Below are positions 16,266-25,164 of a DNA stretch of 64,000 nt, one piece after another; position 1 is the stretch's first letter, and each line of letters begins with the position of its first letter. Where the stretch lies: contig NC_014010.1 in the NCBI RefSeq assembly GCF_000024465.1, forward strand, positions 1,984,001-2,048,000, given 5' to 3'. The translations under genes and the position numbers were made by a program. Source of the DNA: Candidatus Puniceispirillum marinum IMCC1322. Lineage in GTDB: Bacteria; Pseudomonadota; Alphaproteobacteria; Puniceispirillales; Puniceispirillaceae. The notes under the pieces were generated by a model. That model did not search any database. It was not told where the DNA came from and saw nothing but the letters and a program-made list of their open reading frames with translations.

Positions 16266-17165
16266 ATGGAACAGATCATCGCTGGTGCAAGCGCATCCCC
16301 TGTCGATGTAAATATGAATAATTTTATGGCTGAGGTCATCGATGGCTCGTCGCAGATGCCGGTTATCGTGCAATTCTGGGCGCCTTGGTGCGGCCCATGC
16401 AAACAGCTAGGCCCGATTTTGGAAAAGGTCGTTGGCGCCAATGCGGGCAAGGTCAAGATGGTGCGCGTCAATATCGACGAAAATGCCGAAATCGCACAGC
16501 AGATGCGGGTACAATCAGTCCCAACCGTTTTTGGGTTTGTGAATGGCCAACCCGTAGATGGCTTTGCCGGTGCGCAGGCCGAATCATCGATCAAGCAGTT
16601 TGTCGCCAAGCTGATTGCCAGTGGTGGTGGTGGCGCCGATGCGGCCAGCATGATCGAGGCCGGTAACGAAGCAGTTGACCAACAGGATTTTGCCGCGGCA
16701 ATGACGCATTTCCAGCAAGCGATGGAAGCTGATCCTGAATCAGCCGAAGCATTGGGCGGTGTTATTCGCTGTCTGACCGGCATGGGTGATCATGCCAGCG
16801 CGCGTGACGTGGCGGATCAGCTAAGCGATGAATATAAGGAAAATAAGGCAATTATCACGGCGATTGCGGCGCTTGATCTGGCCGAACGGGCGGCGGAATC
16901 GGCTGGCGGGTTGGACGCCGCACGCGCGGTTGTGGCTGCCGAACCCGAAAATCTGGATGCGCGTCAGGAATTGGCGATGGCCTTGTTTGCTGTTGGTGAA
17001 AATGCGGCTGCGATGGAACAATTGCTGGAATCGATCCGCATTGACCGGACATGGAATGACGAAGCGGCACGGGTGCAATTGCTTGATTTCTTCACGTCGA
17101 TCGGCGTTGCCAATCCCGATGTGATGAGAGCACGACGCAAGCTATCGACATTGCTGTTTTCGTAA
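16266..17165 (+). CDS. cnoX: Thioredoxin-domain co-chaperone CnoX (YbbN)
   Basis: This 299-residue protein has an N-terminal thioredoxin fold with an intact WCGPC active site at 41-45, then a helical C-terminal half with TPR-like repeats (about 125-295). CnoX combines holdase chaperone and redox activity and hands clients to GroEL or DnaK. The E. coli protein lacks the first active-site cysteine, whereas this one keeps both and should be redox-active. A clear GAGG ribosome-binding site precedes the ATG. It heads a short run with the LON-domain and Trm112 genes, an arrangement I recall as common in alphaproteobacteria. Confidence 0.88.
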   Translation: MEQIIAGASASPVDVNMNNFMAEVIDGSSQMPVIVQFWAPWCGPCKQLGPILEKVVGANAGKVKMVRVNIDENAEIAQQMRVQSVPTVFGFVNGQPVDGFAGAQAESSIKQFVAKLIASGGGGADAASMIEAGNEAVDQQDFAAAMTHFQQAMEADPESAEALGGVIRCLTGMGDHASARDVADQLSDEYKENKAIITAIAALDLAERAAESAGGLDAARAVVAAEPENLDARQELAMALFAVGENAAAMEQLLESIRIDRTWNDEAARVQLLDFFTSIGVANPDVMRARRKLSTLLFS

Positions 17166-17252
17166 GACGATCCGCATGGATTAAGCTGCAATATTTAGGC
17201 GGCATGCGGGAACTAGGTTGCGCATAATCACGTTAGAGAGGATTTTCATATT

Positions 17253-17906
17253 ATGGTGTCATCACCCTTTGCTGTTGATTTTGGCGATCTGCCATCCCAG
17301 TTGCCGATTTTCCCGCTGGCCAATGCGGTGCTGTTGCCAGGTGGACAATTGCCGCTGAATATTTTCGAGCCGCGCTATCTGGAAATGTGCCAATTTGCGC
17401 TGACCACGCCAACCCGCATGATCGGCATGATCCAGCCTTCAATGCAGGGTGATGAAGATGATCTGTTTGCTATTGGCTGTGCGGGGCGCATCAGCTATTT
17501 TCAGGAGACGGATGACAACCGTTTGATGATTTCGCTGGATGGCATTTGCCGGTTCAGGCTGGATGATGCCGCGGTACAAGATGGCGGATTCAGACTGGCC
17601 AATGTCCGCTGGGATGGCTTTGATGCTGATATGATCCCGGATGATCTGGCGCTGGAAAAGGAGCCGCTACTGGCGATCATGCGCCGCTATTTTGAAATCA
17701 AGGGGTTTGACGCTGACTGGGACAATATCGAGCGCGCCGAAAATGTGCAGTTGTTGACCACATTGGCTATGGTATGCCCGTTTGATGTTTCCGAAAAGCA
17801 AGCTTTGCTGGAAGCTGAAACAATGAAAGCGCGTGCAGACCTGCTGATGGCGATGATGGAAATGGCCATTCATGGCAATGAAAGCCCGCATGAGTCGCGC
17901 CATTGA
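17253..17906 (+). CDS. LON peptidase N-terminal-domain protein
   Basis: This 217-residue protein consists of the substrate-binding (LON_substr_bdg) domain of Lon protease without an ATPase or protease domain. Diagnostic stretches are [19 protein letters not shown] and FEPRYLEMC near the N-terminus and a helical C-terminus ending in [18 protein letters not shown]. Stand-alone forms are widespread in alphaproteobacteria and may bind unfolded or damaged protein, but no activity is established. The position directly after cnoX supports a protein quality-control role. AGAGGA lies upstream of the ATG at rather long spacing. Confidence 0.85.
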   Translation: MVSSPFAVDFGDLPSQLPIFPLANAVLLPGGQLPLNIFEPRYLEMCQFALTTPTRMIGMIQPSMQGDEDDLFAIGCAGRISYFQETDDNRLMISLDGICRFRLDDAAVQDGGFRLANVRWDGFDADMIPDDLALEKEPLLAIMRRYFEIKGFDADWDNIERAENVQLLTTLAMVCPFDVSEKQALLEAETMKARADLLMAMMEMAIHGNESPHESRH

Positions 17907-17955
17907 TATGATGAATAATAACCAGACTGATGAATTGACGAATGGGGATGAAAAG

Positions 17956-18141
17956 ATGATTGATCCAACCTTGATGGATATTCTGGTTTGTCCGATTGCG
18001 CGTTGCCCGCTGGTATATAATGCCAAAACCAACGAACTGATCAGTGTGCAGGCGCGCAAGGCCTATCCGGTGCGCGACGGGGTGCCGATCATGCTGATCG
18101 ACGAAGCCCGTGACCTCGATGATAATGATGTGCCAGCCTAG
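17956..18141 (+). CDS. Trm112 family protein (UPF0434)
   Basis: A 61-residue protein starting [18 protein letters not shown] matches the Trm112/YcaR family, small proteins that in eukaryotes and archaea activate methyltransferases. Two cysteines (residues 12 and 16 region) remain from the zinc-binding set. The frame is open back to 17872, overlapping the LON-domain gene by 35 bases. ATG at 17956 is preferred because GGGGATG precedes it and family members start exactly here; ATGs at 17890 and 17908 are alternatives. It follows the LON-domain gene in the same operon. Confidence 0.8.
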   Translation: MIDPTLMDILVCPIARCPLVYNAKTNELISVQARKAYPVRDGVPIMLIDEARDLDDNDVPA

Positions 18142-18158
18142 ATAATTTCACTCAGATA

Positions 18159-18536
18159 ATGGACAATGTAATGACCGCACCAACCAGCTTTCCTCTGCCA
18201 CAGGAAATCCGCCTGTCACCAACCAAGGATATGCTGACAATTTCATTTGATACAGGTGATCTGGTGACCCTGCCTGCCGAATTATTGCGGGTTGAATCAC
18301 CATCAGCCGAAGTGCAGGGGCATGCGCCAGATCAGAAAAAAACCCCTGCCGGAAAAGCCAATGTCCGGATCAAGGATATCGAACCGGTAGGTAATTATGC
18401 TGTGCGTCTGGCGTTTGATGATGGTCATAATACCGGTCTGTTCAGCTGGGCATTGCTGTTTGATTACGGCATGCGTAAAGACGAATTAATGCAAGCCTAT
18501 GAAGCGCGGTTGGCGGCAGAAGGACTGCACAGGTAA
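18159..18536 (+). CDS. DUF971 domain protein
   Basis: This is a 125-residue stand-alone DUF971 protein, the same domain that forms the N-terminus of gamma-butyrobetaine hydroxylases. Visible family elements are PQEIRLSPTKDMLTISFDTG at the start and the C-terminal IEPVGNYAVRLAFDDGHNTG followed by FSWALLFDYG. Its function is unknown; in other proteobacteria it is often near iron-sulfur or quality-control genes. It lies 17 bases after Trm112 in the same direction and ends only 8 bases before the opposing hydroxylase gene, so no terminator separates them. A second ATG at 18171 is an equally possible start. Confidence 0.8.
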   Translation: MDNVMTAPTSFPLPQEIRLSPTKDMLTISFDTGDLVTLPAELLRVESPSAEVQGHAPDQKKTPAGKANVRIKDIEPVGNYAVRLAFDDGHNTGLFSWALLFDYGMRKDELMQAYEARLAAEGLHR

Positions 18537-18544
18537 TCATGCGC

Positions 18545-19879
18545 CTAATGCGGTAATTTACCCTGCATCAAGGATGCCTTGTTAAGCTTGCCACCCGCGG
18601 CAATCTGGCTGAGCGCCTGTTTCAAGGGTGAAGCATTGACCAGACTCATGCCAATGCCGCTGAGTCGGCGCACGCTTCGCGGCATGTTGAAAAACAGATT
18701 ATTCAAAGTGGTTGTCACCGCGCTCATCGCCAGCACTTCGACGTTCCGTCCAGCGGCATAATCACGCAAGACCGATGGATGACTAGCGGTCAGGCCACGC
18801 TGATGCGCCTGTGTCAGACAATCAGCCAGCACGGCGGCATCGCCAAGCGCCAGATTATAACCTTGTCCGGCAAGCGGATGAATGGCGTGAAAAGCATCAC
18901 CTGCCAGCACCATATTGTCACTTGTTGGGAATAGGCTGAGCGCGGGAGCCAATGGCCATAAAAGCCGATCACCATCAACAGTCAGACGACCCAGATCATG
19001 CCCAAAGGCGGCGTTACAGGCGATGCCGAACTGGGCATCATCCATCGCCATATGCGCATCAGCTTCGTCTTTAGGTAATGTCCAGACCAGCGAAAGCAGA
19101 TTGTCCGGCATCGGCATCAGGGCAATGGGCCCGCCCAGCAGAAAGCGTTGAAAGGCACTGTTGCCATGCGGCATTTCGCTTTTCAGAACTGCGACAATGG
19201 CCGATTGCCGATGCGGTGCAGTGCGGGACTTTAGCCCTGCTAATTTACGAAGCGGGCTGTTGGCGCCATCGCACGCGACCAGCAGATCGCATGATATGGT
19301 GCGACCAGACGCACATGTCATATGCGCTTTTTGACCGCTAACGGATAATGAGCTGATCGTCTCATCCTGAATATATCTAACATTGGTGCTGGCAAGGCGT
19401 TGTTTTAGAGCTGCAAATAGATGGCTATTCTCAACGACAAAACCCATGGGCGCGTCATCATGTGACCAGTGCAGATTAAAATCACTTTTGGCCTGACTAT
19501 GCTTGCGGGCGGATGCCGTGGTGGTACCTTCGGCCACATGCATATGCCAGATCGGTGCGGCCTTTTCGGATAGATAGTCCCAGATACCAAGACAATCGAG
19601 CATCTTGGCTCCGGCGGCATGGATTGTGGTTGTGCGGCGATCACGCGGGATTGATGCGGCTGGTTCGGCGCTATGACCCGAAGCAGGGTTGCTGCCGGAT
19701 GAATGGTCAATTCCAGAGGATCGGTCAATTCCAGAGGATCGGTCAATTAATGTCACATCATATGGCGTATGTGCCAGGGTGATGGCCATCATCAGTCCTG
19801 TCAGACCGCCACCGGCAATGACAATTTCAGTTATGTGGGGCGCGTTTGTTTCGGGATCATGTGTCTGTTTAACTGGCAT
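18545..19879 (-). CDS. UbiH/UbiF/COQ6-family FAD-dependent hydroxylase
   Basis: This is a 444-residue aromatic-ring hydroxylase of the ubiquinone-biosynthesis class. The FAD-binding Rossmann fold IVIAGGGLTGLMMAITLAH lies near the N-terminus, the DG motif in DLLVACDGANSPLRKLAGL near 205-225, and the second FAD motif GDAFHAIHPLAGQGYNLALG near 325-345. ATG at 19879 is chosen over the GTG at 19885 because AAGGGG sits 5 bases before it. The start lies just after the stop of the phosphatase gene. An unusual insertion of about 25 residues after the second beta strand consists of repeated RSSGID-type hexapeptides encoded by an 18-bp tandem repeat. Which ring position it hydroxylates cannot be told. 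Confidence 0.85.
   Translation of the reverse strand: MPVKQTHDPETNAPHITEIVIAGGGLTGLMMAITLAHTPYDVTLIDRSSGIDRSSGIDHSSGSNPASGHSAEPAASIPRDRRTTTIHAAGAKMLDCLGIWDYLSEKAAPIWHMHVAEGTTTASARKHSQAKSDFNLHWSHDDAPMGFVVENSHLFAALKQRLASTNVRYIQDETISSLSVSGQKAHMTCASGRTISCDLLVACDGANSPLRKLAGLKSRTAPHRQSAIVAVLKSEMPHGNSAFQRFLLGGPIALMPMPDNLLSLVWTLPKDEADAHMAMDDAQFGIACNAAFGHDLGRLTVDGDRLLWPLAPALSLFPTSDNMVLAGDAFHAIHPLAGQGYNLALGDAAVLADCLTQAHQRGLTASHPSVLRDYAAGRNVEVLAMSAVTTTLNNLFFNMPRSVRRLSGIGMSLVNASPLKQALSQIAAGGKLNKASLMQGKLPH
19705..19748. repeat. In-frame 18-bp tandem repeat in the hydroxylase gene
   Basis: The unit GGTCAATTCCAGAGGATC occurs perfectly at 19705-19722 and 19723-19740, followed by 8 bases of a third copy. On the coding strand it yields RSSGID hexapeptide repeats plus a decayed third copy (DHSSGS) in a loop of the FAD-binding domain. 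Length variation keeps the frame, so the site could expand or contract without killing the gene. Confidence 0.9.
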
Positions 19880-19881
19880 TA

Positions 19882-20400
19882 TCACCCCTTAAAATGTTGT
19901 TGCAGTACATGCCGCGCCATAGTTGCCAGATTGCCCCCTTCGAAACGATAGGCATGACAGCCTGCGTGATGACCTGCTTCGACATCTTTTGCATTGTCGC
20001 CGATCATCACTGAGCGTGATAGATCAAGCGCCCATTTTTCGGCAAGATCAAGTATCATACCAGGGGCAGGTTTGCGACATGCGCAGGGGGTTTTCAGATC
20101 TTCGATAACGGCCAAAGGGTGATGCGGGCAAAAGGCAATATCGGTGATGGTGACACCCGCCTTGCCAAGTTCGTTTTGTAAATGATTATGAAAGGCGTGC
20201 ATATCGGCCTCGGTGAAAAAACCGCGCCCAATACCACCCTGATTGGTGACGATAAATATATCCAGCCCGGCATCAGCAAATAGCTGTAACGCCTCAACCG
20301 CACCATCAATCCACGCAAAATCGGCGATATCCCATGTATAACCATGATCGTGGGTCAGGGTATTGTCGCGGTCAATAAAGATGGCAGGTTTGTCTATCAT
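19882..20400 (-). CDS. HAD-IIIA phosphatase, GmhB-like
   Basis: This is a 172-residue HAD phosphatase. The nucleophile motif is IDRDNTL (Asp10, Asp12), motif II is IVTNQGGIGRG, motif III lies in CRKPAPGM and motif IV in MIGDNAKDVEAG. The CPHHP and PCACRKP pair forms the zinc loop of GmhB, which dephosphorylates heptose-1,7-bisphosphate for LPS core synthesis; histidinol-phosphatases share this fold. The frame opens at a GTG (20448), but ATG at 20400 fits the family start. It is followed directly by the hydroxylase gene on the same strand. Motif I has Asn where GmhB usually has Gly (DRDGT), which may affect specificity. Confidence 0.8.
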   Translation of the reverse strand: MIDKPAIFIDRDNTLTHDHGYTWDIADFAWIDGAVEALQLFADAGLDIFIVTNQGGIGRGFFTEADMHAFHNHLQNELGKAGVTITDIAFCPHHPLAVIEDLKTPCACRKPAPGMILDLAEKWALDLSRSVMIGDNAKDVEAGHHAGCHAYRFEGGNLATMARHVLQQHFKG

Positions 20401-20529
20401 GCTGTCCGTAAAGGTTAAGGGTGCCCGAAGCGGTAAAAGAATAATCACAGGTTCGTTTTCAGCGATTGTTAATCTATTATATAGTCAATAGTTGGCAGAT
20501 CGCCAGTTCATCCTTGCTTTGATCTTAGT

Positions 20530-20571
20530 TGGTACATGCGGGCTGGTGCATGTGGGTTGGTACATATGGGT
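20530..20571. repeat. 14-bp imperfect tandem repeat, three copies
   Basis: Three adjacent 14-base units (TGGTACATGCGGGC, TGGTGCATGTGGGT, TGGTACATATGGGT) lie in the intergenic region before the DapC-like gene. They are G-rich on the plus strand and do not form an open frame with the gene. Confidence 0.75.
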
Positions 20572-20679
20572 GGGGGTTACGATTGCCCATTCGGGCGGCA
20601 TGCGGTACGACTATACCGCGTTCATGCTGTTATGGACGTAGGTTGATATTTTACGGACTTGGTATTGTAAGGCGTGACC

Positions 20680-21876
20680 ATGAAGTTAAACCCCGACTAT
20701 TCGGTTTTTGATGGCAATATGTTTGTGCAGCTTCGGGCTTTGCTGGCCGATGTAGCCTTGCCAGAAAATAAACCCATGCTTGATCTGTCGATTGGCGAGC
20801 CGCAATTACCGGTGTCATCAATACTGACCGATGGGGTTCAGTCATATAATAACGGCTGGCAATTTTATCCAAAAGCCAATGGCACCCCCCGTTTTCGTGC
20901 AACCATCGGTGATTATATCGCGCGGCGCTGGCCGGCGGCAGCCGGACTGGTTGATGTCGATAGGGCGATCGCGCCCGTCACCGGCACACGCGAACCGCTT
21001 TTCATGTTGGGCAATCTGGTGCAGGGTACAAAGCCTGATCCGGTGGCGCTGGTGACCAACCCGTTCTATCACGCCTGGCGTGCAGGCGGGCTGGCCAGTG
21101 GTAGCGAGATTGTCTTTATGAATAGTGATGCGGGGCATAATTTCCTGCCGGATCTGGATGCGATCAGCGTGGAAATATATACACGCACAACGATCATGTA
21201 TCTGTGTAGCCCGACCAATCCGCATGGCTATGTGATGGATATTGACTATCTGAAAAAGGCGCTTGGTCTGGCGCGGCGCTATGATTTTCTGCTGGTGCTG
21301 GATGAATGTTATGCGGATATCTGGCGCGGTTCGCCCCCTACGGGTTTGCTGGAAGCAGCGGCAGCCTTGGTGCCGGATAGTGGCGACGATGATCCTTTAC
21401 ATAATATGGTGATATTGAATTCACTGTCGAAGCGGTCTGGTGCGGCGGGTATCCGCGCTGGTTTCATGGCTGGCGACAGCTCGGTGATAGAGCTGTATCT
21501 GAAGCTGATTGGTAATGGCGGGTCGCTGGTGCCGACACCATTGCTGGAAGTTGCCAGCGATCTATATGCAGATGAAGCGCATGTTGCCAAAATTAGGGCA
21601 CATTATGACCATTCTTTTGCCCTAGCCGAACAGCATCTTGGCATCACCGCCCCACCTGGCGGTTTCTTTCTGTGGTTGCCGGTTGAGGATGATATAGAGT
21701 TTGTAAAACGACTAATGGCTGAACAAGCGGTAAAAGCCATTCCCGGATCATATATGGGCGTTGAAACAGCGGCAGGTAATCCAGGGCGTGGATATGTAAG
21801 GCTGGCTTTGGTGCATGAACATGCGGTGATCGATCAGGCATTGGCACGTATTGCCACTTTATATCAGGCGAAATAG
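20680..21876 (+). CDS. Class I/II aminotransferase, DapC-like
   Basis: This is a 398-residue fold-type I PLP aminotransferase. It has LDLSIGEPQLPV near the N-terminus, the YPKANGTPRFRATIGDY substrate segment, SPTNPHGYVMD and LVLDECYADIW in the PLP domain, and the Schiff-base lysine in NSLSKRSGAAGIRAG (about K251). Phrasing and position next to ftsK resemble alphaproteobacterial DapC (N-succinyl-diaminopimelate aminotransferase), which would fit asd and dapF in this window. ATG at 20680 is preferred over GTG at 20674 because AAGG lies 7 bases before it. DapC identity is probable but not proven; alanine or aspartate aminotransferases are similar. Confidence 0.75.
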   Translation: MKLNPDYSVFDGNMFVQLRALLADVALPENKPMLDLSIGEPQLPVSSILTDGVQSYNNGWQFYPKANGTPRFRATIGDYIARRWPAAAGLVDVDRAIAPVTGTREPLFMLGNLVQGTKPDPVALVTNPFYHAWRAGGLASGSEIVFMNSDAGHNFLPDLDAISVEIYTRTTIMYLCSPTNPHGYVMDIDYLKKALGLARRYDFLLVLDECYADIWRGSPPTGLLEAAAALVPDSGDDDPLHNMVILNSLSKRSGAAGIRAGFMAGDSSVIELYLKLIGNGGSLVPTPLLEVASDLYADEAHVAKIRAHYDHSFALAEQHLGITAPPGGFFLWLPVEDDIEFVKRLMAEQAVKAIPGSYMGVETAAGNPGRGYVRLALVHEHAVIDQALARIATLYQAK

Positions 21877-22010
21877 ACATAAAGTGACTTAAATTGACAT
21901 GCGCACCCACGGTACATGGCTGTAATATTCAGGTGAAATAAATACTGGCGATAACATATACTGGCGCAACTTGATAACCGCCGACATAGAATGGAACTAT
22001 CAGCATAGAT

Positions 22011-24374
22011 ATGCAGGACGAAACCGAAAAGAAGCCACTTTTATCCACCGCGGTTGCCCGCTTTCTCCAGCATCGCCTGATGGAGCTGGTTGGCCTGTGC
22101 CTGTTTGGGCTGGGCTGTCTGGTCATGGCCGCGCTAATTATGTCGTATGCTACCGATCCCGGGCCGAATGTGTCATCAACTTCGAATGTGCGCCACCAAC
22201 TTGGTTCGATAGGGGCTAATCTAGCTGATGGTCTTATCGCTTCGATAGGTTGGGCGTCTTTTGCTTTGGCCGCGATACCGATTCTGTGGGGTATAAGGTT
22301 AATCCGCAAGCGGGTTATCACCCATTTTCGTGTCCGTTTCTTTATGGTGCCATTTTCGTTGATATTGCTGACAGTGGCGTTGCAGGGCATAACACCGGAC
22401 GGATATGCAGTTGCTGCCAGTCAACAGCCTGGTAAAGCTATTGGAGGCATGATTGGTTCGACACTATTACATAATGCGGTCAAGTTAGCGGAGCCATTAC
22501 CAGAATTTTTAGGCTTTGGCACAGCGCATTATCTGGGGCTAGCTTTTGGTGTTTTCGGTGTCTGGAGCTGGCTGTGGTCAGCCGCCCTGTCACGCCAGCA
22601 ATGGCTGGGGCTGGGACGTGTGACGGGGCGTATAAGCGCGGGCATAAAAAGCGTGTTTGGCGCGGCTGGCAATCTGGTGGCGCGTGACGAAAGCGTTGAA
22701 AAGCCAGTCAAGAAAGCCAAGCCAAAACGGAACAAGAAAACGCGTCAGGAACCGGTTCTGGTGGCAGGTGCCAGCACCGATGATGCCGAAGCCAAAACCG
22801 ACGGACGCGTGACCAAAGCCGGCAATGGCAAACAGACAGTGCTTGATTTTGATGCCGCTACAGGATTCAAATTGCCGCCACAGAAGCTGTTACAGGCACC
22901 AGGTAAAAGCGCATCAGCGCCCGCCAAGGCAGTGTTACAGGAACATGCCAATATGCTGGAAACCGTACTGTCTGATTTCAGCGTCAAAGGCAATATCGCT
23001 GATGTGCGTTATGGCCCTGTGGTCACCCGCTATGATCTGAATCCGGCACCTGGCACAAAATCACAAAGGGTGATTTCGCTGGCTGATGATATTGCCCGTT
23101 CGATGAGCGCGATTTCGGTGCGGGTTGCGGTTGTGCCAGGCCAGAATGTGATTGGCATCGAATTACCTAATGAAGACCGGCAAACGGTGATTTTGCGTGA
23201 TGTTCTGGATAGTGCTGTCTGGCGTGAGAATAACAATGCCTTGCCGATGGCGCTTGGTAAGGATATTGCGGGCGCGCCAATTGTTGTCGATCTGGCCAAA
23301 ATGCCGCATTTGCTGGTCGCAGGCACCACCGGATCGGGTAAGTCGGTTGGGATCAATGCGATGATCCTGTCCTTGCTTTATCGCCATACACCAGAGTCCT
23401 GCCGGATGATTATGATCGATCCAAAAATGCTCGAATTATCAGTTTATGATGGGATTCCGCATTTGCTTAGCCCGGTGGTGACCGATCCGTCAAAGGCGGT
23501 GGTGGCGTTGAAATGGGCAGTGCGCGAAATGGAAAACCGTTATCGCAATATGGCGAAGATGGGCGTGCGTAATATAACCGGCTATAATGATCGTCTTGCC
23601 GAGGCGCGTGCCAAGGGCGAAACGCTGACCCGTCGTGTGCAGACCGGATTTGATCCGGAAACCGGCAAGCCAATCCATGAAGAAGAAATTCTCGATCTGG
23701 CACCCCTGCCCTATATTGTCGTGCTGATCGATGAGGTTGCTGATCTGATGCTTGTGGCGGGCAAGGAAATCGAAGCGGCGGTGCAACGGTTGGCGCAGAT
23801 GGCGCGGGCGGCTGGCATCCATGTGATTATGGCTACCCAGCGGCCATCGGTTGATGTGATTACCGGTACGATCAAGGCCAATTTCCCGACCCGAATCAGT
23901 TTTCAGGTCACGTCGCGGATTGATAGCCGCACAATTCTGGGGGAACAGGGTGCCGAACAATTGCTGGGGCGCGGTGATATGCTGTTCATGGAAGGTGGTG
24001 GCCGCGTGATGCGTGTGCATGGCCCGTTTGTTCAGGATGGCGAAGTCGAAGCGGTTGCCAATTTTCTGCGCCTGCAAGGTGAGCCTGAATATGATGAGCG
24101 CGTGGTTGCCGATGCCGAAGATGATAATGGCGGCGGGGGTGGTGCTATGGACGGGGTTTTGCCGACCGGAAATAGCCTTTATGAGCAAGCTGTCCAACTT
24201 GTGGTGCGCGAGCAGAAAGCCTCGACAAGTTTTGTGCAGCGACATCTTAAAATCGGTTATAACCGCGCGGCCACGATTATCGAGGAAATGGAATCAAACG
24301 GCATCATCAGCGCCGCCAATCATGTGGGCAAGCGCGATGTGCTGATAACGGATGAGGCGGATAATGGGTTTTAA
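22011..24374 (+). CDS. ftsK: DNA translocase FtsK
   Basis: This is a 787-residue septal DNA translocase. The N-terminus has four membrane segments (about residues 25-50, 75-95, 105-125 and 160-185), followed by a basic, low-complexity linker (about 210-290) and the FtsK/SpoIIIE motor with Walker [11 protein letters not shown] near 440 and Walker [12 protein letters not shown] near 573. The C-terminal winged-helix gamma domain (about 715-780, [21 protein letters not shown]) reads the polarity sequences of the chromosome. The protein is shorter than E. coli FtsK because its linker is short. It helps XerCD resolve dimers at the septum; xerC lies at 55079. It overlaps lolA slightly. Confidence 0.93.
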   Translation: MQDETEKKPLLSTAVARFLQHRLMELVGLCLFGLGCLVMAALIMSYATDPGPNVSSTSNVRHQLGSIGANLADGLIASIGWASFALAAIPILWGIRLIRKRVITHFRVRFFMVPFSLILLTVALQGITPDGYAVAASQQPGKAIGGMIGSTLLHNAVKLAEPLPEFLGFGTAHYLGLAFGVFGVWSWLWSAALSRQQWLGLGRVTGRISAGIKSVFGAAGNLVARDESVEKPVKKAKPKRNKKTRQEPVLVAGASTDDAEAKTDGRVTKAGNGKQTVLDFDAATGFKLPPQKLLQAPGKSASAPAKAVLQEHANMLETVLSDFSVKGNIADVRYGPVVTRYDLNPAPGTKSQRVISLADDIARSMSAISVRVAVVPGQNVIGIELPNEDRQTVILRDVLDSAVWRENNNALPMALGKDIAGAPIVVDLAKMPHLLVAGTTGSGKSVGINAMILSLLYRHTPESCRMIMIDPKMLELSVYDGIPHLLSPVVTDPSKAVVALKWAVREMENRYRNMAKMGVRNITGYNDRLAEARAKGETLTRRVQTGFDPETGKPIHEEEILDLAPLPYIVVLIDEVADLMLVAGKEIEAAVQRLAQMARAAGIHVIMATQRPSVDVITGTIKANFPTRISFQVTSRIDSRTILGEQGAEQLLGRGDMLFMEGGGRVMRVHGPFVQDGEVEAVANFLRLQGEPEYDERVVADAEDDNGGGGGAMDGVLPTGNSLYEQAVQLVVREQKASTSFVQRHLKIGYNRAATIIEEMESNGIISAANHVGKRDVLITDEADNGF

Positions 24375-24969
24375 CATAGTGATGAAGCGTCTGTCGTCAG
24401 GGCTTGTTTTCAGCATCATTGTGATGCAGATGAGCCTGGTAGCCCAGGCCGCTGATGCCGTGAGTGCCGCCGAGGACTGGTTTGCCGATCTGACCACAAT
24501 GCAGGCGGATTTTACACAAATTTCATCGGATGGCAGTGCCGCCGAAGGCACCTTATATCTGCGACGTCCACACCGGATGAAAATCGAATATGACGGTGAT
24601 GATGCCTTGGTTCTGATCACCACCCCCGTCTGGTTGCATGTTGACCAACCCAAGCAAAAGCGCGTCACAAGCTATCCGATTTCGGAAACCGCTTTGTCGC
24701 TGATCCTCAAGGAAAAGGTTGTTCTACGCGCTGATGATTTTCAGACCAGTGCGCGTGTGGCAGATGGCATTGCGACGATCTATCTAAGCAAGGAAAGTGG
24801 TGAAGCGGCAGGTGATCTGGCGCTGGAATTCAGTCTGCAACCGTTTCAGCTTCGCAAATGGACAGTGCGTGATTCGGTTGGTGTGACGACCAGCGTGACC
24901 TTGCAGAATATGAAATTCGGCCTGACATTCCGGAATGAATTATTCCGGCAGAACGAATATTCGAATTAG
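24364..24969 (+). CDS. lolA: Outer-membrane lipoprotein carrier protein LolA
   Basis: This is a 201-residue periplasmic carrier with a signal peptide ([20 protein letters not shown], cleavage near AQAAD) and the LolA hallmarks [34 protein letters not shown] and [18 protein letters not shown]. It ferries lipoproteins from LolCDE to the outer membrane. The open frame starts at 24352; ATG at 24364 is favoured because GAGG lies 7 bases before it. The gene overlaps the ftsK end by about 11 bases, an arrangement common in alphaproteobacteria, so the two are probably co-expressed. Confidence 0.9.
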   Translation: MGFNIVMKRLSSGLVFSIIVMQMSLVAQAADAVSAAEDWFADLTTMQADFTQISSDGSAAEGTLYLRRPHRMKIEYDGDDALVLITTPVWLHVDQPKQKRVTSYPISETALSLILKEKVVLRADDFQTSARVADGIATIYLSKESGEAAGDLALEFSLQPFQLRKWTVRDSVGVTTSVTLQNMKFGLTFRNELFRQNEYSN

Positions 24970-25164
24970 CATGTTCTCTGGCCTAGATATTTTGAAGGTT
25001 ATTCTGGCTGATATCATCAAATTCAATCAAAATGAAAATGGGCAAAGCACGAAACGGCATCTATGATTCGATATGTTGATAAATATGGCTATGCGGATGG
25101 TCTGATGATGAGATGACCCGCACCCAGTTATTTGTCGCGTATTAAATCGGGGGTGTCTCAGAAA

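Noticed and set aside
23490-24245. 251-codon open frame on the minus strand opposite ftsK
   Set aside because: Antisense to the conserved FtsK motor domain, with no ribosome-binding site or recognisable motif.
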